From: Limnohabitans sp. MORI2
GTDB lineage: Bacteria > Pseudomonadota > Gammaproteobacteria > Burkholderiales > Burkholderiaceae_C
Direction of reading: 5' to 3'
Assembly (NCBI RefSeq): GCF_027925025.1
Contig: NZ_AP027058.1
Location: 682,001-746,000 of the forward strand
DNA length: 64,000 nucleotides
In this document: positions 53,934 to 62,352 of the stretch, in pieces
Layout: each line of letters begins with the position of its first letter
Numbering within the stretch: position 1 is the stretch's first letter
The notes under the pieces: model-generated
Told to the model about the DNA's origin: nothing
What the model saw: the letters and a program-made list of their open reading frames with translations, nothing else
The model's database searches: none
Translations under genes and position numbers: made by a program

Positions 53934-56726
53934 ATGAGTGAATCCAAAACCTTGCTGCTGGTCGACGGCTCCAGCTACCTCTATCGCGCCTTTCATGCCA
54001 TGCCCGATTTGCGAGCCGTTCCTGGCGACCCAACGAGCGCAGCCACAGGTGCTATTCGCGGCATGATCAACATGATGCAAGCCTTGCGCAAAGAGGTGCC
54101 CACCGATTACGCCGCTTGCGTGTTTGACGCCAAAGGCCCGACCTTTCGCGACGAGATGTACCCCGAGTACAAAGCCAACCGCTCACCTATGCCCGATGAT
54201 TTGCGCTCGCAAATCGAACCCATTCACCAAATGGTGCGCTTGCTCGGCTGGACCGTGCTCGATGTGCCTGGTGTAGAGGCCGACGACGTGATTGCCACCT
54301 TGGCCGTCACCGCAGCCAAGCAAGGCGTGAACGTGGTGGTGTCGAGTGGCGACAAAGACTTGAGCCAACTGGTGAACGAGCACATCACCATCATGGACAC
54401 CATGAATGGCAAGAAGCGCGACGTGGCTGGCGTGACCGCCGAGTTTGGCGTGCCTCCGCATTTGATGATCGACTACCAAACCTTGGTGGGCGACACCGTG
54501 GACAACGTGCCCGGCGTGGCCAAGGTAGGCCCCAAGACCGCGGCCAAGTGGCTGGCCGAATATGGCTCGCTCGACAACCTCATTCAACACGCTGACCAAA
54601 TCAAAGGCGTGGCGGGCGAGAACCTGCGCCAAGCACTGAGTTGGCTACCTATGGGTCGTCAGCTGGTGACCATGAAAACCGATTGCGACTTGTCGGCCTA
54701 CGTGGCGGGCTTGCCCGCGCTCGACGCGCTGCATTTAGCCGAGCCCAACAAGCATGAGCTGAAAAACTTTTACGAGACCTATGGCTTCAAAGGCTTGGCA
54801 CGCGCTATCAGCGAGGGCACAGATGCAGGTGTCGGTGGTGCAGCCCCCGCTGCTGCGAAAGCCAAGTTTGAACCCACGCCCGGTTTGTTTGACGAGCTCG
54901 AGCCCATCGTGTCTGCTGTGACCGATAAGGCTTACGACTGCGTGCTCACGTGGGAAGCCTTTGACGCTTGGCACGCCAAGCTGCAAGCCGCTGAGCTGGT
55001 GGCGTTTGACACCGAAACCTCGTCGCTCAGCGAAATGTTGGCCGAGGTGGTGGGCCTGAGCTTTTCGGTCAAGCCGGGCGAGGCTTGCTACATCCCGCTC
55101 GCGCACAGCTATGGCGATGCGCCCGAGCAACTGCCGCGCGACGAAGTGCTGGCAAAACTCAAGCCGTGGTTTGAAAACCCCAACGCCAAAAAACTGGGCC
55201 AACACATCAAGTACGACCGCCACGTCATGGCCAACCACGGCATTGAGGTGCAGGGCTATGCGCACGACACCATGCTGCAAAGCTATGTGCTCGAAGTGCA
55301 CAAGCCACACGGCCTGGCCAGCTTGGCCGAGCGCCATGTGGGCCGCAAGGGCTTGAGCTACGAAGACCTATGTGGCAAAGGCGCACACCAAATTCCGTTC
55401 TCGCAAGTCGACGTGGCGCGTGCCACCGAGTACTCGTGCGAAGACTCCGACATGACGCTGGAAGTGCACCAAGCCCTTTGGCCGCGCTTGCAAGCCGACG
55501 AGAAATTGCAATTCATCTATCAGCTAGAGATGGACAGCAGCGAAGCGCTGTACCGCATCGAGCGCAACGGCGTGTTGATTGACGCGCCCACACTCGCCGC
55601 ACAAAGCCATGCGCTGGGCCAGCGCATTTTGCAGCTCGAAAACGAGGCGTACGAGATTGCAGGCCAGCCGTTTAATTTGGCGTCGCCCAAACAGTTGGGC
55701 GAAATCTTCTTTGACAAACTCGGCTTGCCCGTCATCAAAAAAACCGCCACCGGCGCACGCAGCACCGACGAAGAGGTGTTGGAGAAGTTGGCCGAAGACT
55801 ACCCACTGCCCGCCAAAATTTTGGAGCACCGCAGTCTTAGCAAACTCAAAGGCACCTACACCGACAAACTAGCTCTTATGGCCCACCCCCGCACTGGCCG
55901 CGTGCACACGCACTACGCGCAAGCCGTGGCGGTGACAGGCCGCTTGTCCAGCAACGACCCTAACTTGCAGAACATTCCCATTCGCACTGCCGAAGGTCGC
56001 AAAGTGCGCGAAGCCTTTGTAGCCCCCGCAGGCTGCGTGATAGCCAGTGCCGACTACAGCCAGATCGAGCTGCGCATCATGGCGCACATCAGTGGCGACG
56101 AGGCGTTGGTGAAGGCCTTTCACGAAGGGCTTGACGTGCACCGCGCCACCGCTGCTGAAGTGTTTGGCGTGAGCGTGGACGCCGTGAGCACCGAGCAACG
56201 CCGCTACGCCAAGGTCATCAACTTTGGCCTCATCTACGGCATGAGCGCGTTTGGTTTGGCCAAGGCGCTGGGCATCGATAACGGTGCTGCCAAAAACTAC
56301 ATCACCCGCTACTTTGAACGCTTCGCGGGCGTCAAGCGCTACATGGACGACACACGCGAACAAGCCAAAGCCCAAGGCTTTGTGCAAACCGTGTTTGGCC
56401 GCCGCTTGTACTTGCCCGAAATCAACAGCCCCAACGGCCCACGCCGCGCAGGCGCAGAGCGCGCTGCCATCAACGCGCCCATGCAAGGCACGGCAGCCGA
56501 CCTCATCAAGATGAGCATGGTCGCCGTGCAAAAAGCCATTGACGATCAACAACGCCAAACCAAAGTCATCATGCAAGTGCACGATGAACTGGTGTTTGAA
56601 GTGCCCGAGTCAGAAGTGGAATGGGTCCGCACCGAAGTGCCACGCCTGATGGCTGAAGTGGCGCAGCTGAAAGTGCCGTTGTTAGCTGAGGTGGGAGTGG
56701 GGTTGAACTGGGATGAGGCGCATTGA
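53934..56726 (+). CDS. polA: DNA polymerase I
   Basis: A 930-residue Pol I (E. coli 928). The N-terminal 5'-3' exonuclease (LLLVDGSSYLYRAFHAMP, FDAKGPTFRDEMYPEYKANR, VVVSSGDKDLSQLV) spans residues 1-290. The 3'-5' exonuclease has VAFDTETSSL with the metal-binding Asp/Glu intact, so it should proofread, and its Exo III YSCEDSDMT. The polymerase domain has DYSQIELRIMAHISGD (motif A), RRYAKVINFGLIYGMSAFGL (motif B) and MQVHDELVFEVPE (motif C). It acts in Okazaki fragment maturation and repair. Confidence 0.98.
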   Translation: MSESKTLLLVDGSSYLYRAFHAMPDLRAVPGDPTSAATGAIRGMINMMQALRKEVPTDYAACVFDAKGPTFRDEMYPEYKANRSPMPDDLRSQIEPIHQMVRLLGWTVLDVPGVEADDVIATLAVTAAKQGVNVVVSSGDKDLSQLVNEHITIMDTMNGKKRDVAGVTAEFGVPPHLMIDYQTLVGDTVDNVPGVAKVGPKTAAKWLAEYGSLDNLIQHADQIKGVAGENLRQALSWLPMGRQLVTMKTDCDLSAYVAGLPALDALHLAEPNKHELKNFYETYGFKGLARAISEGTDAGVGGAAPAAAKAKFEPTPGLFDELEPIVSAVTDKAYDCVLTWEAFDAWHAKLQAAELVAFDTETSSLSEMLAEVVGLSFSVKPGEACYIPLAHSYGDAPEQLPRDEVLAKLKPWFENPNAKKLGQHIKYDRHVMANHGIEVQGYAHDTMLQSYVLEVHKPHGLASLAERHVGRKGLSYEDLCGKGAHQIPFSQVDVARATEYSCEDSDMTLEVHQALWPRLQADEKLQFIYQLEMDSSEALYRIERNGVLIDAPTLAAQSHALGQRILQLENEAYEIAGQPFNLASPKQLGEIFFDKLGLPVIKKTATGARSTDEEVLEKLAEDYPLPAKILEHRSLSKLKGTYTDKLALMAHPRTGRVHTHYAQAVAVTGRLSSNDPNLQNIPIRTAEGRKVREAFVAPAGCVIASADYSQIELRIMAHISGDEALVKAFHEGLDVHRATAAEVFGVSVDAVSTEQRRYAKVINFGLIYGMSAFGLAKALGIDNGAAKNYITRYFERFAGVKRYMDDTREQAKAQGFVQTVFGRRLYLPEINSPNGPRRAGAERAAINAPMQGTAADLIKMSMVAVQKAIDDQQRQTKVIMQVHDELVFEVPESEVEWVRTEVPRLMAEVAQLKVPLLAEVGVGLNWDEAH

Positions 56727-56804
56727 GGGCTAACTTGCCGTTGCCACATTCAAGAAATGCACACAAGTGCATGCAATAAAGTAATTATTGAGTTCGAATC
56801 CAAG

Positions 56805-57506
56805 ATGAAAACTCGTTTTGTCATTGATGTGGAAGGTTCACCTCGAACTGTGTTCGCCGTGCATGAAACACGGGGCGGTGATTTGAATATTCACATCACC
56901 AGCGGAGGCAGAGCCTATTCTTCCGCTACGTTTGGCGAACTGGTGGCGGTTTGTGATGAGTCTAAATTTGAAGCTTGCGAAAAGCACATTTCTGTTCACG
57001 CAAGCAAGAAAAGCCCAGCGGTCAATGTCATCAAACGGACCCAAACGTTCCCTGATAGGACCGAGGACATATGCCAATACACGACCGGCATTAAGCTAGA
57101 CAATTTGTTCGTCCCTGTCCTGTTTCGTATTTGTGGTGATCTATCTCGCGACAGATACCAATTGCCTGTCAAGTGCGTTGACCGGCTAGAGTCATTGGGA
57201 GTTTATGAACCAAACCAAGGGCAGCTGAGGTTCATGGCTGTTTGCAGTCGGCGCGGAACTTCGTTTCCAAAGGACGAAGAACACCCATCAAACGTGAAAC
57301 AAGTGGACTTTGAGAACTTCACGCTTACGGTGATTTGGTCTTATCTGAACAAGCCATCCCATCCGCAGGCAATTGATTTCTTTCTTTCAACTAAGGCGGA
57401 GACTGGGCCTATTCGCGGTTTGCACTGGTTTGAGATTTACAACCTCTATACCGATCTGTACATGACCCACGCTCAAGAGTATTTCAAGATGTACGGCGAT
57501 GATTAA
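56805..57506 (+). CDS. Orphan protein of unknown function
   Basis: About 233 residues from ATG 56805 (MKTRFVIDVEGSPRTVFAVH); ATG 56757 is in frame but its extra 16 residues look non-conserved. No signal peptide or membrane segment. A predicted N-terminal beta-rich part (NIHITSGGRAYSSATFGELV) is followed by a mixed domain with YTTGIKLDNLFVPVLFRICG and a C-terminal helix (WFEIYNLYTDLYMTHAQEYF). Codon use is more AT-rich than in polA, suggesting a later arrival. No family recognised and no partner on the same strand. It begins the accessory patch after polA. Confidence 0.65.
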   Translation: MKTRFVIDVEGSPRTVFAVHETRGGDLNIHITSGGRAYSSATFGELVAVCDESKFEACEKHISVHASKKSPAVNVIKRTQTFPDRTEDICQYTTGIKLDNLFVPVLFRICGDLSRDRYQLPVKCVDRLESLGVYEPNQGQLRFMAVCSRRGTSFPKDEEHPSNVKQVDFENFTLTVIWSYLNKPSHPQAIDFFLSTKAETGPIRGLHWFEIYNLYTDLYMTHAQEYFKMYGDD

Positions 57507-57538
57507 GCGCATCAAAATCTATCAATAAGTGTGTTTAT

Positions 57539-57973
57539 TCACAATGCTTCTGTCATCTTCGTTGTATTTTCGATTAGGTCGGTTACCAAGATACAAAGCT
57601 GCGTAATCTGCGACTCCTCAATTTCCAAATAGCCTTCGTACTCAGCCAGGTTGCGTTTTTGGTGGGCCATGTCCAACGCACGCCATTGGTGTGCGGGCCA
57701 GTTCAGTGTGTGGGTGAGGCACTGAAACACGGTGTAGCGGTTTTCGCTTCGGTAGCCATGCCAGCGCAGTGCGGCCAGGGCGGCGGCGTGTGCCGCGTTG
57801 TACGCGCTGGTAAATCGCCCTTCGGCTGATAGGCTGCCAATTTGCGCATCTGCCAATCGGATGCGTGCCATGTCGAGCATGCGTCGCACCTCGGCATCGT
57901 TGCGTGGTTCAACTTTCAGTTGACCTATTCGAGCCAAGTTCTCCAGAGCGTTGGGTGGCATGCACATCTCCAA
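57539..57973 (-). CDS. HEPN-domain protein, partner of the nucleotidyltransferase
   Basis: A 144-residue all-alpha protein of HEPN type, paired with an MNT nucleotidyltransferase. The helical repeat SAYNAAHAAALAALRWHGYR and the C-terminal HQKRNLAEYEGYLEI (R107, N108, Y112) match the small HEPN proteins carried with MNT genes. The standard RNase motif Rx4-6H is not evident; an RNxxxY pattern stands in that area. The start region overlaps the upstream gene by 65 bases (or 53 with ATG 57961), so translation is coupled. Toxin activity is inference from such pairs. Confidence 0.78.
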   Translation of the reverse strand: MEMCMPPNALENLARIGQLKVEPRNDAEVRRMLDMARIRLADAQIGSLSAEGRFTSAYNAAHAAALAALRWHGYRSENRYTVFQCLTHTLNWPAHQWRALDMAHQKRNLAEYEGYLEIEESQITQLCILVTDLIENTTKMTEAL

Positions 57974-58529
57974 TCAAGGGCAGCGTGGGCTGCGCCAAGA
58001 TGCGGTTCACAAAAGAGTCCGGCTCTGCCAAACGCTTGGCATATTCGCCAGGCGTGTAGCAGGTCGGATTGATTTTGCGACCCAACGAGGTTTCGATTGG
58101 AAGTAGCAGTTGAAGAATGTCACTCAGCACCAAGCCTTTACCCACCAGCAACACGTCCACATCGCTGTTGGCGGTGTCGTTACCTTTCGCCACGGAACCA
58201 AAAATAAAGGCAGTGTCAATGCGCTGCGCCATGGGCTGCAAGGCTTGTAGCAGCAGTGGGGCTGCGCCCATGGTTTTGCGGATGATTGCAACCAGCTCTG
58301 CAAACACAGGGCTTTGTGCATTGGCTTGAAAACACCGCAAGTTTCCCACGCGTGTCGAGAGCACGAGCTGCGAGTCGACCAAGCGGTTGAGCTCGCGTTG
58401 CAGTGTGGCGCTGCCCAAGGATGTGAGGCGGCGCAGCTCACTCAGGTGATAGCTGCGCTCGGGCTGGCCAAATAGCCAGGGCAACAGCCTAACTTGGCTA
58501 TTACTGAACAGACACGATGCGATAGACAT
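57909..58529 (-). CDS. Winged-helix / minimal nucleotidyltransferase fusion (MNT antitoxin type)
   Basis: A 206-residue two-domain protein. Residues 8-75 form an ArsR-like winged helix (YHLSELRRLTSLGSATLQRE, then LVLSTRVGNLRCFQAN). Residues 100-190 are a minimal nucleotidyltransferase with FIFGSVAKGNDTANSDVDVL (G111, S112, D123, D125). A third acidic residue is not clear: the usual position reads GRKINPTCYTP. In some MNT-HEPN pairs the MNT AMPylates the HEPN toxin. The HTH and the palindrome 17 bases upstream suggest it represses its own operon. Overlaps the HEPN gene. Confidence 0.85.
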   Translation of the reverse strand: MSIASCLFSNSQVRLLPWLFGQPERSYHLSELRRLTSLGSATLQRELNRLVDSQLVLSTRVGNLRCFQANAQSPVFAELVAIIRKTMGAAPLLLQALQPMAQRIDTAFIFGSVAKGNDTANSDVDVLLVGKGLVLSDILQLLLPIETSLGRKINPTCYTPGEYAKRLAEPDSFVNRILAQPTLPLIGDVHATQRSGELGSNRSTES

Positions 58530-58545
58530 TGCTGGATATTAGCAC

Positions 58546-58570
58546 GATCATGCTATTTATTAGCATGATC
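58546..58570. promoter_or_regulatory. Palindromic operator candidate upstream of the MNT-HEPN operon
   Basis: GATCATGCTA (58546-58555) and TAGCATGATC (58561-58570) are a perfect inverted repeat around TTTAT. A further TTAGCACGATC (58539-58549) adds a related direct copy. It lies between the divergent MNT and LysE genes. Confidence 0.6.
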
Positions 58571-58590
58571 TGGGAGTGGTCTCTTTTAGA

Positions 58591-59229
58591 ATGAACCTCA
58601 CCATGCTCACCCTCGACCAACTCCTTGCCTTCTTGCTGGCCGCCAGCCTGCTCACCATCTCCCCCGGCCCCGACAACCTCATGGTGTTGAGCTTGGGCAT
58701 GTCGCGTGGGCGCAAGCAGGGTATGGCGTTTGGGTTGGGATGTGCGATGGGCTGCTTGAGCCACACCACCTTGGCGGCGATTGGGGTGAGCTCGCTGTTG
58801 TTGGCTTCGCCCATGGCGTTTGCGGCCTTGCGTGTGGCGGGCGGTTTGTATTTGTTTTGGCTCGGCGTGCAGGCCTTGCGCAGCCGCGGTGGCGCAAGCG
58901 TGCCGAGTGACGCGCCTGACCAAACAGCCATGCAGCTTTTTTGGCGCGGTGTGTTGGCCAATGCCATCAACCCCAAGGTGATGTTGTTTTTCTTGGCTTT
59001 CTTGCCGCAGTTTGTGCGGGCCGAGCGTGGCGATGTGCCTTGGCAGTTGGCGGCGCTGGGCGTGGCGTTTACGTTGCAGGCTGCGTTGCTGTTTGGCACG
59101 CTGGGTTACTTTGCAGGCACGGTGGGGCAGTGGTTTGCGCGTTGGCCAAAAGTGGCGTTGTGGTTTGACCGATTGGCAGGCCTGATTTTTTGTGGCCTCG
59201 GTTTGCGCTTGATTAACTTGGATTTGTGA
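58591..59229 (+). CDS. LysE-family amino-acid exporter
   Basis: About 212 residues with six hydrophobic helices. Family marks: LLTISPGPDNLMVLSLGMSR near the N-terminus, QGMAFGLGCAMGCLSHTTLA, and WRGVLANAINPKVMLFFLAF in the middle. Members export amino acids or homoserine lactone-like compounds. Start is uncertain between GTG 58576, ATG 58591 and ATG 58603; GGGAG at 58572-58576 favours 58591. It is divergent from the MNT-HEPN operon and probably unrelated to it. Confidence 0.92.
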   Translation: MNLTMLTLDQLLAFLLAASLLTISPGPDNLMVLSLGMSRGRKQGMAFGLGCAMGCLSHTTLAAIGVSSLLLASPMAFAALRVAGGLYLFWLGVQALRSRGGASVPSDAPDQTAMQLFWRGVLANAINPKVMLFFLAFLPQFVRAERGDVPWQLAALGVAFTLQAALLFGTLGYFAGTVGQWFARWPKVALWFDRLAGLIFCGLGLRLINLDL

Positions 59230-59272
59230 TGCGGCGACAATAGCGCGAGCCTGTTAGCAAGAAGTCACCACC

Positions 59273-60118
59273 ATGTCAGAACCCAAGCAATTCAAATTGG
59301 CCGGCATCATCGGGATGCCGGTTTTTCAATCTCGTTCACCCATCATTTACAACCACTGGATCAAAAAGCACGGTATTTTGGGTGCTTACGGGCATTTCCC
59401 TGTGCAGATTGAAAACATCGAAGCCGCCATTCGTGGCATGCGGGCTTTGGGTATTGCAGGTGGCAACATCACGCAGCCGCATAAATTGCTGGCCATGCCG
59501 TTGATGGATTCAATCGATCCGATGGCCGAAAAAATTGGGGCCATCAACTGCATCGTGCGCAGAGCCGATGGCAGCTTGCATGGCTTTAACAGCGATTGGA
59601 TTGGCTACATCACCAGTTTGAAAGTCGCCAAGCCCGGCTGGCGTGCAGACGAAGGTCCCATCGTCGTGTTGGGTGCAGGTGGCGCAGCGCGTGCGGTGCT
59701 GTTTGGTTTGATTCACGAAGGGGCCAAAGAAATTCGACTGCTCAACCGCACACTGGCCACTGCGCAAGAACTGGCCAGCATTGCGCCGCACATTGTCAAA
59801 GCCTATGACTGGGATGAGCGCCACAGCGCTTTGGATGGTTGTGCGATGTTGATCAACTCCACCAACCAAGGCATGTACGGTCAGCCGCCTTTGGACATTC
59901 ATCTGGATGCCTTGCCCAAAACAGCGATCGTGTCTGATTTGATTTACATCCCTCTGGAAACTCCATTGCTCGAAGCTGTACGTCTGCGTGGCAACTTGAC
60001 CGTGAATGGTTTAGAGATGTTGTTGCATCAAGCCGTGCCCGCTTTTGAGTCTTGGTTTGACATCAAGCCCGAGGTGACACCAGAGCTGCGCCAAGAGGTG
60101 TTGAACACGTTCAAGTGA
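59273..60118 (+). CDS. Shikimate/quinate dehydrogenase-family protein (AroE-like)
   Basis: A 281-residue AroE-fold enzyme. AGIIGMPVFQSRSPIIYN holds the substrate Ser residues, NITQPHKLL the catalytic Lys (K71), GAINCIV an Asn, and FNSDWIGY the catalytic Asp (D108). The nucleotide loop is VVLGAGGAARAVLF, and NGLEMLLHQA is the conserved late motif. It differs from biosynthetic AroE at the usual VTxPxK and NTDGxG motifs. The neighbours (MarR, acyl-CoA dehydrogenase, liv transporter) suggest a catabolic or alternative role. Whether this is the main aroE cannot be judged here. Confidence 0.87.
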   Translation: MSEPKQFKLAGIIGMPVFQSRSPIIYNHWIKKHGILGAYGHFPVQIENIEAAIRGMRALGIAGGNITQPHKLLAMPLMDSIDPMAEKIGAINCIVRRADGSLHGFNSDWIGYITSLKVAKPGWRADEGPIVVLGAGGAARAVLFGLIHEGAKEIRLLNRTLATAQELASIAPHIVKAYDWDERHSALDGCAMLINSTNQGMYGQPPLDIHLDALPKTAIVSDLIYIPLETPLLEAVRLRGNLTVNGLEMLLHQAVPAFESWFDIKPEVTPELRQEVLNTFK

Positions 60119-60130
60119 TTGGGACGTGTC

Positions 60131-60634
60131 TTAACGGATGTAAATTTTTTGCAGCAAACGCGTGAGCGTTTTGCGCTCAGCCGCTGTGAGGTGGGCGGTG
60201 CCTTGTGCGTCGGCATCGCTCGCAGCTTTTTCGGCTTTCTTCATCAAGGCTTTGCCGCTGGTACTGAGCGACAAGCCCATGGCACGGCCATCGGTGGGGT
60301 GAGGGGTGCGTTCAATCAAACCACGCTTGTCCAAGTCGCGCAGCAGCACCACCATATTGGGTGGCAACACATTGAGCAGTTGGCACAGTTGGCGCGACGT
60401 GACGCCTGGCTGATGCGCCATGATGGAGAGCACAGAAAAATCAACCGTGCGCAAATCAAACTGGTTCACCCCACGCATGAAGTGCGACACCATGGTTTGC
60501 GAGGCACGGCTGGCGTTGTAGCCCATCAGTGTTTCCAAATACGCTGTGCCGTTGTCAGACACCACAGCCTCAGCGGCTGCGGCTTTCTTAACGGTTTTGC
60601 GTGGGGTGGTGCTGGCGCGGGGCGATGGGGTCAT
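60131..60634 (-). CDS. MarR-family transcriptional regulator
   Basis: A 167-residue winged-helix regulator. The core LSIMAHQPGVTSRQLCQLLN, NMVVLLRDLDKRGLIERTPH and DGRAMGLSLSTSGKALM forms the recognition helix and wing. A Thr/Ala/Lys-rich N-terminal stretch (TTPRKTVKKAAAAEAV) precedes it. Its ATG lies 2 bases after the acyl-CoA dehydrogenase stop, so it may be co-transcribed with that gene and feed back on it. Ligand unknown; aromatic acids or acyl-CoA are common for this family. It is convergent with the AroE-like gene. Confidence 0.93.
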   Translation of the reverse strand: MTPSPRASTTPRKTVKKAAAAEAVVSDNGTAYLETLMGYNASRASQTMVSHFMRGVNQFDLRTVDFSVLSIMAHQPGVTSRQLCQLLNVLPPNMVVLLRDLDKRGLIERTPHPTDGRAMGLSLSTSGKALMKKAEKAASDADAQGTAHLTAAERKTLTRLLQKIYIR

Positions 60635-60636
60635 GG

Positions 60637-62349
60637 TCAGGCTTTGAGCTGGGCCTCAATGATGCCAGAGCGCATGCCAAACTCAGGCAGCACCCACGCA
60701 CGCAGCGCGGCCGCAGGGGTTTGCCAACGCGGTGCTTGGCTACCTTCTGCAGCTTCAATGCGTGTCCAGCTCCAAGCCAACAGGGCCAGTGTGGCCATGC
60801 GCAAGTAGTCGCCCGCAATCCAGCTCAAGCGTACTTGGCCGTCTGGCTGTTGTGCCGCTTGCAAGCAGGTGTGCGTGGTGGCCTTGAGTTGGTCAAAGAG
60901 TTGCAACACTTGGGCTTCGTGAGCCTTGCTCGCAGACAAGCCGCTGCTCAGTGCGTCGAGCATGGCGGTCATGGCAGCACCACCGTCGCTCACCACTTTG
61001 CGCATGAGCAAGTCGATGGCTTGAATTTCATTGGTGCCTTCGTAAATCATGGCGATGCGTGCGTCGCGCACGTTTTGCTCGATGCCCCATTCGCTCACAT
61101 AGCCGTGGCCGCCAAAGACTTGCAGGCACTCGCTCGCGCCATGAAAGCCTTGGTCGGTGCACGACGCTTTGAGGATGGGGGTGATGAGCGCGCACCAACG
61201 CTGCGCGGCTTCGCGCTGTGCAGCGTCGGGGTGGTGTTTGGCTTCGTCCAGAGCCAAGCCGGTTTCGTAGGCCAACACGCGTGAGCCATCGACCCACGCA
61301 CGTTGCGTGTCCAAGATGCGGCGCATGGCGGGGTGTTCGATGATGAGGTCGGCGGGGGCCGAGCCTTTTTCGCCCGCAACGCGTGGGGCGCGCATTTGGC
61401 GGCGCTCATGCGCATACGCATCGGCCTTTTGCAAAGCGGCATCGAGCAAACCCACGCCTTGCAAGGCGACGTGCAAGCGGGCGGCGTTCATCATCACAAA
61501 CATAGCGTTCAAGCCACGGCCAATGTCGCCCACCAACCAAGCGCGTGCTTCGTCAAAGCGCATGACGCAAGTGGGGCTGCCGTGGATGCCCATTTTTTCT
61601 TCAATGCGTTCGCAGTGCACGGCACTGCGTGTGCCATCGGCATAAAACTTGGGCACGAGGAACAGCGACAAACCTTTGGGGCCAGCCGGTGCATCGGGCA
61701 AGCGGGCCAGCACCAAGTGAACGATGTTGTCGGTCAGGTCGTGTTCGCCACCGCTGATGAAAATTTTGGTGCCCGAAATCAAATACGCGCCATCGGGTTG
61801 CGGCACGGCTTTGGTCGATGCCAAGCCTAAGTCGCTGCCTGCATGTGGCTCGGTCAAGCACATGGTGGCCAGCCATTCGCCGGTGCCCACTTTGCTGAGG
61901 TACTGCGCTTTGAGTTCGTCACTGGCGTGGTGCTTGATGCACTCATACGCGCCGTGCAACAAACCGGGGGCCATGGTCCAGCCGTGGTTGGCGGCAGACA
62001 GCCATTCGTACAGCACGCTCTCCAACACCGCAGGCAAGCCTTGGCCACCGTCATCGGTGGCGGTACACAGCGACGCCCAGCCCGCTTGCCAAAACGCTTG
62101 GTACGCGTCCTTGAAGCCGGGGGGCATGGTCACGTTGCCGTCTTTCCATTGCGCGCCCACATGGTCGCCCACAGGGTTGAGCGGTGCAATTTGTTCAGCA
62201 ATGAACTTGCCGCTTTCTTCCAAAATTTGGTTCATCAAGTCGGCGTCCACTTCGCCGTAGGGGGCGAGGGCTGCAATGCGTTCTGGCGCGTGCAGCACGT
62301 TGTGCAGCACAAACTGAACATCGTCTAAACGGGGTTGGTAGTCGGCCAT
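60637..62349 (-). CDS. Acyl-CoA dehydrogenase with C-terminal extension
   Basis: A 570-residue FAD enzyme that oxidises acyl-CoA at the alpha-beta bond. Seen are the N-terminal YQPRLDDVQFVLHNVLHAPE segment, MCLTEPHAGSDLGLASTKAV, KIFISGGEHDLTDNIVHLVL, and FGGHGYVSEWGIEQNVRDAR. The catalytic Glu is in IAMIYEGTNEIQAIDLLMRK. A roughly 120-residue C-terminal domain follows, as in the DUF1974-unrelated AcdB/very-long-chain-like group (about 590 residues). It lies 3 bases downstream of livF and is followed by marR, suggesting use of imported branched or aromatic acids after CoA activation. Confidence 0.95.
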   Translation of the reverse strand: MADYQPRLDDVQFVLHNVLHAPERIAALAPYGEVDADLMNQILEESGKFIAEQIAPLNPVGDHVGAQWKDGNVTMPPGFKDAYQAFWQAGWASLCTATDDGGQGLPAVLESVLYEWLSAANHGWTMAPGLLHGAYECIKHHASDELKAQYLSKVGTGEWLATMCLTEPHAGSDLGLASTKAVPQPDGAYLISGTKIFISGGEHDLTDNIVHLVLARLPDAPAGPKGLSLFLVPKFYADGTRSAVHCERIEEKMGIHGSPTCVMRFDEARAWLVGDIGRGLNAMFVMMNAARLHVALQGVGLLDAALQKADAYAHERRQMRAPRVAGEKGSAPADLIIEHPAMRRILDTQRAWVDGSRVLAYETGLALDEAKHHPDAAQREAAQRWCALITPILKASCTDQGFHGASECLQVFGGHGYVSEWGIEQNVRDARIAMIYEGTNEIQAIDLLMRKVVSDGGAAMTAMLDALSSGLSASKAHEAQVLQLFDQLKATTHTCLQAAQQPDGQVRLSWIAGDYLRMATLALLAWSWTRIEAAEGSQAPRWQTPAAALRAWVLPEFGMRSGIIEAQLKA

Positions 62350-62352
62350 TTT

